A DNA stretch of 5,266 nt from an uncultured Eubacteriaceae bacterium (GTDB taxonomy: Bacteria; Bacillota; Clostridia; Lachnospirales; CAG-274): assembly GCA_946534775.1 (NCBI GenBank), contig CAMNCZ010000110.1, positions 1 to 5,266 on the forward strand. The letters are read 5' to 3'. A program made the translations under genes and the position numbers. Numbering within the stretch: position 1 is the stretch's first letter; the number at the start of each line of letters is the position of its first letter. The notes beneath the pieces were generated by a model that worked only from the letters and a program-made list of their open reading frames with translations, was not told where the DNA came from and searched no databases. Below are positions 1 to 4,100 of this stretch, in pieces.

Positions 1-625
1 CGCTATCGCTATGCTTGGCGGCAAGGCAGAGGGCACAAAGATAATCACCTGCCACCTTGGCAACGGCTCATCACTTGCGGCTGTTAAGGACGGTAAGGTA
101 ATCGACACATCAATGGGTCTTACACCTCTTGCAGGTTTTGAGATGGGTACACGCTGCGGCGATATCGACCCCGCTATCGTACCTTTCATTATGGAAAAGG
201 AAAATCTTACACCCGCACAGATAGACACGATTATGAACAAAAAATCGGGTATTCTCGGTGTTTCAGGCCGTTCAAGCGACTTCCGCGATGTTGAACAGGG
301 TATGAACGACGGCGACGAACGCTGCAAACTTGCTCTTGAAATGTTCAGATATCAGATCGCAAAATACATCGGTTCTTATGTAGTTGCTTTAGGCGGTGTT
401 GATGCTATCGTATTTACGGCGGGCATCGGCGAAAACAACTCGGGCCACAGAGCTGCTATCTGCGAATATCTTTCATTCCTCGGCCTCAAGATCGACCCCG
501 AAAAGAACGCTCAGCGCGGCAAAGAACTTGACTTTGCAACAGCCGATTCAAAGGTTCGCGCACTTCTTATCCCCACAAACGAGGAACTTATGATCGCTCA
601 GGACACTATGGATCTTATCGGCTGA
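1..625 (+). CDS. ackA: Acetate kinase, C-terminal half (5' end outside window)
   Basis: Acetate kinase is a cytoplasmic enzyme that interconverts acetyl phosphate + ADP and acetate + ATP, the ATP-yielding last step of the Pta-AckA fermentation pathway. The frame is open from base 2 with no start, and about 207 residues are visible of a family length near 400, so this is the C-terminal half. Family signatures are clear: HLGNGSS (visible residues 18-24), DTSMGLTPL (35-43), MGTRCGDIDP with the active-site Arg at visible residue 51, the FTAGIGEN nucleotide/phosphate-binding segment (bases about 414-436), and the C-terminal PTNEELMIAQD with the conserved Glu. All catalytic landmarks expected in this half are intact. 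It ends with TGA at 623-625, followed by a strong hairpin terminator. A pta gene commonly lies nearby, but none is visible here. The in-frame Met at base 11 is internal, not a start. Confidence 0.97.
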   Translation, partial: AIAMLGGKAEGTKIITCHLGNGSSLAAVKDGKVIDTSMGLTPLAGFEMGTRCGDIDPAIVPFIMEKENLTPAQIDTIMNKKSGILGVSGRSSDFRDVEQGMNDGDERCKLALEMFRYQIAKYIGSYVVALGGVDAIVFTAGIGENNSGHRAAICEYLSFLGLKIDPEKNAQRGKELDFATADSKVRALLIPTNEELMIAQDTMDLIG

Positions 626-644
626 TATTGATTTTTATAAAGAT

Positions 645-685
645 AAAAAAAGAGGATGTCCACTTAAAGCGGACATCCTTTTTTT
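645..685. terminator. Bidirectional intrinsic terminator between convergent ackA and dehydratase genes
   Basis: A run of seven A (645-651) precedes a perfect 9-bp stem (AGGATGTCC at 653-661 pairing with GGACATCCT at 671-679, 9-nt loop), followed by seven T (679-685). The arrangement reads as a hairpin plus U-tract on both strands, fitting its position between two converging genes. The TAA stop of the minus-strand dehydratase (684-686) lies inside the T-tract, so the minus-strand message terminates almost immediately after its stop codon. Confidence 0.93.
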
Positions 686-2657
686 ATGCGGGATGATAGG
701 TAGAGACCATATCCTCGACCATTTCGCGGATATCATCGCGGTTATTGTACGCAGCCTGCATAAGCGCATCAAGCTTTTTCAAAAATTCATCATTGTCAAA
801 GGCAATGGGACAACCGATATGGATAAGCTCGTTTTCCGTCTTTTTCAAGCCCTCTTCGGCCATCAGCTTTTCTTCGTACAGTTTTTCACCGGGTCGTAAT
901 CCCGTATATTCAATTTTGATATCAACATCGGGTTTAAAGCCCGAAAGCTTTATAAGGTTTCTTGCAAGGGTCGCTATCTTGACGGGGCTTCCCATATCCA
1001 GCACGAATATCTCGCCGCCCTTTGCATAAGTACCCGCAAGCATAACCAGGCTGACAGCCTCGGGTATGGTCATAAAGTACCGTATAATATCGGGGTGAGT
1101 GACCGTAACGGGGCCGCCTTTTTCTATCTGCTTTTTAAACAGCGGTATTACCGAACCGTTGCTGCCCAGCACATTGCCGAAACGCACCGCAACAAATTCC
1201 GTTTTGACATTTTTAAGTTCCCGACTGAGATCTCTTTTTTCAATATCATCATCGGTATGTGTAAAAAGCTGAGGTATCTCGTCTGCCTTGCCCGCCTTTA
1301 TCTTTGCATCAAAACTTTGTATTATCATTTCGCAAAGGCGCTTGCTGGCACCCATAATATTTGTCGGGTTTACGGCCTTATCGGTAGAGATAAGCACAAA
1401 CCTTTTACAGCCGTGCACCATTGCGGCATACGCGGTCTTATATGTGCCTATCGCGTTGTTTTTTATCGACTCATTCGGGCTGTCCTCCATAAGGGGAACG
1501 TGTTTGTGTGCCGCTGCGTGATAAACTATATCGGGGCGAAAATCCGAAAATATCTTGAACATACGGCGGCTGTCGCGCACCGAACCTATCAATGTTTCCA
1601 AATCGAGTGTAGGATATTTTTCTTTAAGTTCCAACTGTATGTCGTAAGCATTATTTTCGTAAATATCAAAAATGATAAGCTTTTTGGGCGTATGCGCCGC
1701 TATCTGTCGGCAAAGTTCGCTTCCGATAGATCCGCCGCCGCCCGTTACAAGCACGGTCTTGCCGTTGATAAAATCAAACACTTCCTGCATATCCGCCTTT
1801 ATGGGGTCTCTGCCCAAAAGGTCCTCGACCGATACGTCTTTCATTGCACTTGCAGTCACCTGACCAAGCACAAACTGGTACATACCGGGCAGCTGTTTCA
1901 GCTCGCAGTCCGTTTCGCTGCAAATATTGAGAATATCGCGTCTTACCTCGGCTCTTGCACTGGGTATCGCAAAAAATATCTTGTCTACATCGTACTTTTT
2001 AACATTGTAAAGTATATCTTCGCGGCCGCCTACGATAGGTATGCCGTCGATAGTCCTGTCCCATTTGTTGGGGTTGTCATCGATTATGCACACTACCCTG
2101 TCCGTAACTTTTTCTGCGTTTATGATATCGTGCAGTATCATCTGTCCCGCAGAACCCGCACCGATAAGCATAACATTGCTTTGCGACATCTTTGCACCGC
2201 TTCGCCTTGATAATTCATACAGCCAGAAACGATAGAAAAACCTTACGCCTATTACCAGTATAAACTGTATTATAGCACCCCAAAATATATAAGATATCGG
2301 CATTCTTCCGACTGTAATGTTTATAAGTATCGCATGGCCCAGTGTCGTTACCGCGCAGGCTTCTATACACCTTATCAGCTCGTTATAGCTGACAAATCTC
2401 CACACCATTTTATACATATTGAACAGCCAGAATATAACTACACAAATCAGCGAATATATCGGCACAAAAGCATAAAATCTATATAAAAAATCATCGCGTA
2501 TGGACGAATAGATAAAATCGTGTCTCGCCCATAAGGCCATAAAGTAAGATATATGGATAGCCAATATATCATATATCACCAAAATAAACGATATAACTTT
2601 CCAACGCTCCAGTTTTTTGCGCGGTCTTTCGTGTTTTTCCGTTTTAATATCACTCAT
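684..2657 (-). CDS. Membrane-bound nucleotide-sugar 4,6-dehydratase (FlaA1/PglF/CapD family polysaccharide biosynthesis protein)
   Basis: Likely an NAD(P)-dependent UDP-GlcNAc-type 4,6-dehydratase making a 4-keto-6-deoxy sugar nucleotide for capsule, exopolysaccharide or glycoprotein glycans at the inner face of the membrane. From the ATG at 2657 it has 657 residues, the usual length for the large membrane form. Order of parts: four hydrophobic segments at about 21-44, 61-86, 95-116 and 119-145; a first Rossmann-like domain with GAGSAG (166-171); then the catalytic extended-SDR domain with TGGGGSIG (305-312), AAAHKHVPLME, the STDKAVNP block (424-431), and the family-typical Met435-xxx-Lys439 replacing the SDR Tyr-xxx-Lys, followed by VRFGNVLGSNGSV and GLRPGEKLYEE. 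An ATG at 2687 would add ten residues. I prefer 2657 because GGAAAGGG sits 9 nt before it, while the upstream ATG has only GGGAG about 13 nt away. The stretch at about 451-485, between the catalytic Lys and VRFGNV, looks like a hydrophilic insertion. The exact sugar substrate cannot be read from the sequence. Confidence 0.95.
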   Translation of the reverse strand: MSDIKTEKHERPRKKLERWKVISFILVIYDILAIHISYFMALWARHDFIYSSIRDDFLYRFYAFVPIYSLICVVIFWLFNMYKMVWRFVSYNELIRCIEACAVTTLGHAILINITVGRMPISYIFWGAIIQFILVIGVRFFYRFWLYELSRRSGAKMSQSNVMLIGAGSAGQMILHDIINAEKVTDRVVCIIDDNPNKWDRTIDGIPIVGGREDILYNVKKYDVDKIFFAIPSARAEVRRDILNICSETDCELKQLPGMYQFVLGQVTASAMKDVSVEDLLGRDPIKADMQEVFDFINGKTVLVTGGGGSIGSELCRQIAAHTPKKLIIFDIYENNAYDIQLELKEKYPTLDLETLIGSVRDSRRMFKIFSDFRPDIVYHAAAHKHVPLMEDSPNESIKNNAIGTYKTAYAAMVHGCKRFVLISTDKAVNPTNIMGASKRLCEMIIQSFDAKIKAGKADEIPQLFTHTDDDIEKRDLSRELKNVKTEFVAVRFGNVLGSNGSVIPLFKKQIEKGGPVTVTHPDIIRYFMTIPEAVSLVMLAGTYAKGGEIFVLDMGSPVKIATLARNLIKLSGFKPDVDIKIEYTGLRPGEKLYEEKLMAEEGLKKTENELIHIGCPIAFDNDEFLKKLDALMQAAYNNRDDIREMVEDMVSTYHPA

Positions 2658-2666
2658 AAAATTCTG

Positions 2667-2674
2667 CCCTTTCC
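2667..2674 (-). promoter_or_regulatory. Ribosome binding site that decides the dehydratase start
   Basis: On the minus strand GGAAAGGG lies 9 nt upstream of the ATG at 2657-2655. It falls inside the ten-codon extension that would exist if translation began at 2687, which supports the downstream start. Confidence 0.6.
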
Positions 2675-2732
2675 GAAATTTGCACATATCCCGAGACCAA
2701 CTCCCGTATTTTATGCAAGGCGCATTTTTCTT

Positions 2733-2756
2733 AATAAAAAAACTTATTTTTTTATT
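2733..2756. repeat. AT-only inverted repeat in the dehydratase leader
   Basis: AATAAAAAAA (2733-2742) and its perfect complement TTTTTTTATT (2747-2756) flank a 4-nt loop. It would fall inside the 5' leader of the minus-strand transcript predicted from the promoter at 2782-2810. With only A-T pairs it is thermally weak, and a regulatory role is speculation; it may just be low-complexity sequence. Confidence 0.4.
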
Positions 2757-2781
2757 TTAAAAAAAATCGTATCAATATATG

Positions 2782-2810
2782 ATTTTACACTTAAACGACG
2801 ATTTTGTCAA
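2782..2810 (-). promoter_or_regulatory. Sigma-A-type promoter for the dehydratase gene
   Basis: Read on the minus strand, a perfect TTGACA (2810-2805) is followed by exactly 17 nt and TAAAAT (2787-2782), one mismatch from consensus. Transcription would start near base 2775, leaving an AT-rich leader of about 118 nt before the ATG at 2657. This is the best promoter match in the window and implies constitutive housekeeping-sigma transcription unless the leader is regulated. Confidence 0.75.
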
Positions 2811-2934
2811 TCGATTATATTTGATTTTACGCTTTTTCATTGTACAAAAAACCGTCGAAAACTCTGCTAAATAATGTTTTATTTTAATTTTTTTCATTTA
2901 TGATTCATATATTTTTTACAAACACATTTTTAAA

Positions 2935-2939
2935 AGGAG
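2935..2939 (+). promoter_or_regulatory. Ribosome binding site of the deacetylase gene
   Basis: AGGAG (within AAAAGGAG) lies 6 nt before the ATG at 2946. Together with the Lys/Arg-rich, then hydrophobic N-terminus of the product, it fixes that start. Confidence 0.8.
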
Positions 2940-2945
2940 TACTTT

Positions 2946-3680
2946 ATGTACAAAAAAATTTTCAAACGCAAAAAAACTATCGTTGCAGCTATAGGTTTTA
3001 TTGCCGCCGCAGCGCTTACAACGGGGGTAATACGTCCGATACTGACAGCAAGGTTTTATCCTGCCGCAGCGACGTCAGCCGCACAAAAACAGCTGCCTGT
3101 TTACTGTGTTGACACAAAGGGCGAAAAAAAAGTTGCCGTAAGCTTTGATGCCGCCTGGGGCGCAGACGACACCGATACCTTGCTTGAAATACTGAAAAAC
3201 AACGATGTACGCGCCACCTTTTTCCTCTGCGGCTATTGGGTGGATAAATACCCCGATGAGGTCAAAAAAATTTACGATGCGGGCCACGATATCGGCAACC
3301 ACAGCAACACCCACCCACACAGTTCCCAACTATCTCTTGAAGAAAACAAGCAAAACATTATGGCCTGCCACGATAAAATAAAAAACCTTCTCGGCTTCGA
3401 TGCTTTTCTCTATCGCCCACCCTTCGGCGAATATAACAACACAGTCCTCGACGCCGCCAAGGAATGTGGATACTATACCATACAATGGGATGTGGATACA
3501 TCCCAAACAGATGCACAAAGGCTTATTCAGCGGGTATCGGCACCTTTTCTTATCATATCAAAATACGCCGTTTTCGCGATCTGTACACCTAAACTTACGC
3601 GGAATTTCACTCCAAAGGTTCTTCTCCCATTTCTGAAAGCAGTAAATCGCAATCCGCGAAAGATTTTTTATTGTTTATAG
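2946..3680 (+). CDS. Exported polysaccharide deacetylase, C-terminally truncated (probable broken gene)
   Basis: NodB-type carbohydrate esterase 4 family member, expected to remove N-acetyl groups from peptidoglycan or another glycan outside the membrane. Residues 1-10 are basic and about 11-29 hydrophobic, giving a signal anchor or signal peptide. Visible NodB motifs: SFDAAWG (66-72, the Clostridia/PdaB-like variant of TFDDG, keeping the first Asp and lacking the second), GNHSNTHPH with the metal-binding H-S-N-T-H (119-123), RPPFGEYN (157-164), and the start of motif 4, WDVD (181-184). After about residue 185 the family pattern stops: the expected SxDW continuation and the C-terminal Leu-x-His motif 5 are absent in all three plus frames. 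Residues 186-244 look unrelated, and the last part (bases 3607-3680) is antisense to the neighbouring regulator. I infer loss of roughly the last 50 native residues, with a perfect 8-bp inverted repeat at the break. The ORF itself has no internal stop, but activity is doubtful. Confidence 0.85.
   Translation: MYKKIFKRKKTIVAAIGFIAAAALTTGVIRPILTARFYPAAATSAAQKQLPVYCVDTKGEKKVAVSFDAAWGADDTDTLLEILKNNDVRATFFLCGYWVDKYPDEVKKIYDAGHDIGNHSNTHPHSSQLSLEENKQNIMACHDKIKNLLGFDAFLYRPPFGEYNNTVLDAAKECGYYTIQWDVDTSQTDAQRLIQRVSAPFLIISKYAVFAICTPKLTRNFTPKVLLPFLKAVNRNPRKIFYCL
3486..3505. repeat. Perfect inverted repeat at the deacetylase break point
   Basis: TGGGATGT (3486-3493), a 4-nt loop GGAT, then ACATCCCA (3498-3505): an 8-bp perfect stem. 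The left arm plus loop is the natural coding sequence for the conserved Trp-Asp-Val-Asp motif; the right arm is the first sequence that no longer resembles the family. No T-run follows on the plus strand, so it is not a standard terminator. The placement suggests a rearrangement junction. Confidence 0.6.
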
Positions 3681-4029
3681 CATAGATTATAATGCCGTCA
3701 CGCTTATTCCTTGCGTATAACAGAGGATATTTTGCGTGTTTTAAAAGGGTCTGCGTTTCTTCAAGGTCAAGCCCCGTGCCTATCGCAAAACGGATAAGTA
3801 TATCCCTTGACGGCGCATCTTTACTGCTATCGCAAAGCCCGTAAAGATATTTTGTCATATTGCCTCTTCTCATGACCTCCGCTACTGTCAGCCCTTTCTT
3901 TGCCAGTATTTCATTCAAAAGGTCCGACAGCTTTTTTGACAGCAGTTCGTCTTCGTTTTCCTTTATAAATCGGCGGATATCACTTGCTTCTTTCAGTTCG
4001 TTATTAAGTTCTTCGGTGTTTTTTTGCAT
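3607..4029 (-). CDS. Small helix-turn-helix (XRE-like) regulator, divergent from a kinase gene
   Basis: A 140-residue soluble protein. Residues 1-33 are charged and probably helical. Residues about 34-90 resemble a lambda-repressor/XRE-like helical bundle: LSDLLNEILAKKGLT-VAEVMRRG, a putative recognition-helix region near 57-66, then the APSRDILIRFAIGTGLDLEE segment typical of the later helices. The C-terminal tail (about 91-140) carries LLKHAKYPLLYARNKRDG-IIIYAINN and ends SEMGEEPL. From memory, not a search, this tail style recurs in small clostridial HTH proteins. No enzyme motif is seen. A GTG at 4038 is in frame, but the perfect AAGGAGGT at 4037-4044 lies only 3 nt from it and 8 nt from the ATG at 4029, so ATG is the start. 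A plausible role is autoregulation and control of the divergent kinase through the shared palindrome; this is inference. Its stop (TGA, 3609-3607) lies inside the tail of the truncated deacetylase frame on the other strand. Confidence 0.8.
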   Translation of the reverse strand: MQKNTEELNNELKEASDIRRFIKENEDELLSKKLSDLLNEILAKKGLTVAEVMRRGNMTKYLYGLCDSSKDAPSRDILIRFAIGTGLDLEETQTLLKHAKYPLLYARNKRDGIIIYAINNKKSFADCDLLLSEMGEEPLE

Positions 4030-4036
4030 TACACTC

Positions 4037-4044
4037 ACCTCCTT
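4037..4044 (-). promoter_or_regulatory. Perfect Shine-Dalgarno that sets the regulator start at the ATG
   Basis: Minus-strand AAGGAGGT, fully complementary to the 16S 3' tail, is placed 8 nt before the ATG at 4029 (counting from AGGAGG). The GTG at 4038 would overlap this region and is too close to be used efficiently. Confidence 0.85.
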
Positions 4045-4071
4045 GCAAATAGCCTTAATTTATGATATCAT
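4043..4071 (+). promoter_or_regulatory. Possible promoter of the kinase gene
   Basis: TTGCAA (4043-4048, four of six matches to TTGACA), a 17-nt spacer, and TATCAT (4066-4071, five of six matches to TATAAT). Transcription would start near 4078, giving a leader of about 23 nt that still holds the AAAAGGG ribosome binding site. The match is modest and the region is AT-rich. Confidence 0.45.
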
Positions 4072-4074
4072 AAA
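4059..4074. promoter_or_regulatory. Perfect 16-bp palindrome, candidate shared operator
   Basis: TTTATGATATCATAAA is exactly self-complementary and lies between the two divergent start codons (4029 and 4101). A perfect dyad beside a gene for a helix-turn-helix protein is the expected form of a dimer-binding operator. Binding here would cover the proposed -10 elements of both genes. That the neighbouring regulator binds it is inferred. Confidence 0.6.
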
Positions 4075-4090
4075 ACAAAGTTTTTGAAAA
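4062..4090 (-). promoter_or_regulatory. Possible promoter of the HTH regulator gene
   Basis: On the minus strand TTTTCA (4090-4085, four of six matches), a 17-nt spacer, and TATCAT (4067-4062, five of six). The start would be near 4055, about 26 nt before the ATG at 4029. This -10 is the mirror image of the proposed kinase -10, since both are halves of one palindrome. Confidence 0.4.
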
Positions 4091-4100
4091 GGGCGATTTT

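Larger units (their letters stand above)
2688..2945. other. Divergent AT-rich intergenic region
   Basis: This stretch separates the divergent dehydratase and deacetylase genes. It is rich in A and T homopolymer runs and contains no credible ORF. It holds the minus-strand promoter, the AT inverted repeat, an octamer direct repeat GATTTTAC (2781-2788 and 2823-2830, exactly 42 bp apart), and an inverted pair AAAATCGT (2763-2770) / ACGATTTT (2798-2805) that brackets the -10 and spacer of the minus promoter. I could not find a convincing plus-strand promoter for the deacetylase; TATGAT at 2899-2904 lacks a good -35. Confidence 0.55.

Noticed and set aside
1095..2210. Long plus-strand open frame of 371 codons opposite the dehydratase
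   Set aside because: It is entirely antisense to a well-recognised enzyme with all its motifs. Its translation is rich in Cys, His, Tyr and Arg with no domain pattern, typical of a shadow frame.
2553..2870. Plus-strand frame of 105 codons spanning the dehydratase start and intergenic region
   Set aside because: It runs across the dehydratase N-terminus and AT-rich spacer, is dominated by Phe/Ile/Lys from A/T runs, and has no ribosome binding site.
2899..2913. TATGAT/CATATATT considered as a sigma-A or sporulation-sigma -10 for the deacetylase
   Set aside because: No acceptable -35 lies at the right distance on the plus strand, and such AT-rich strings occur by chance here.
3464..3499. Direct repeat ATGTGGATAC (3464-3473 and 3490-3499) as the cause of the deletion in the deacetylase
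   Set aside because: The copies are read in different frames of family-consistent coding sequence on both sides, so no deletion between them is needed; probably coincidence.
4037..4100. Perfect palindrome as a terminator hairpin
   Set aside because: It is all A/T except two G-C pairs, lacks a following T-run, and lies between divergent starts, where an operator or promoter is more sensible.
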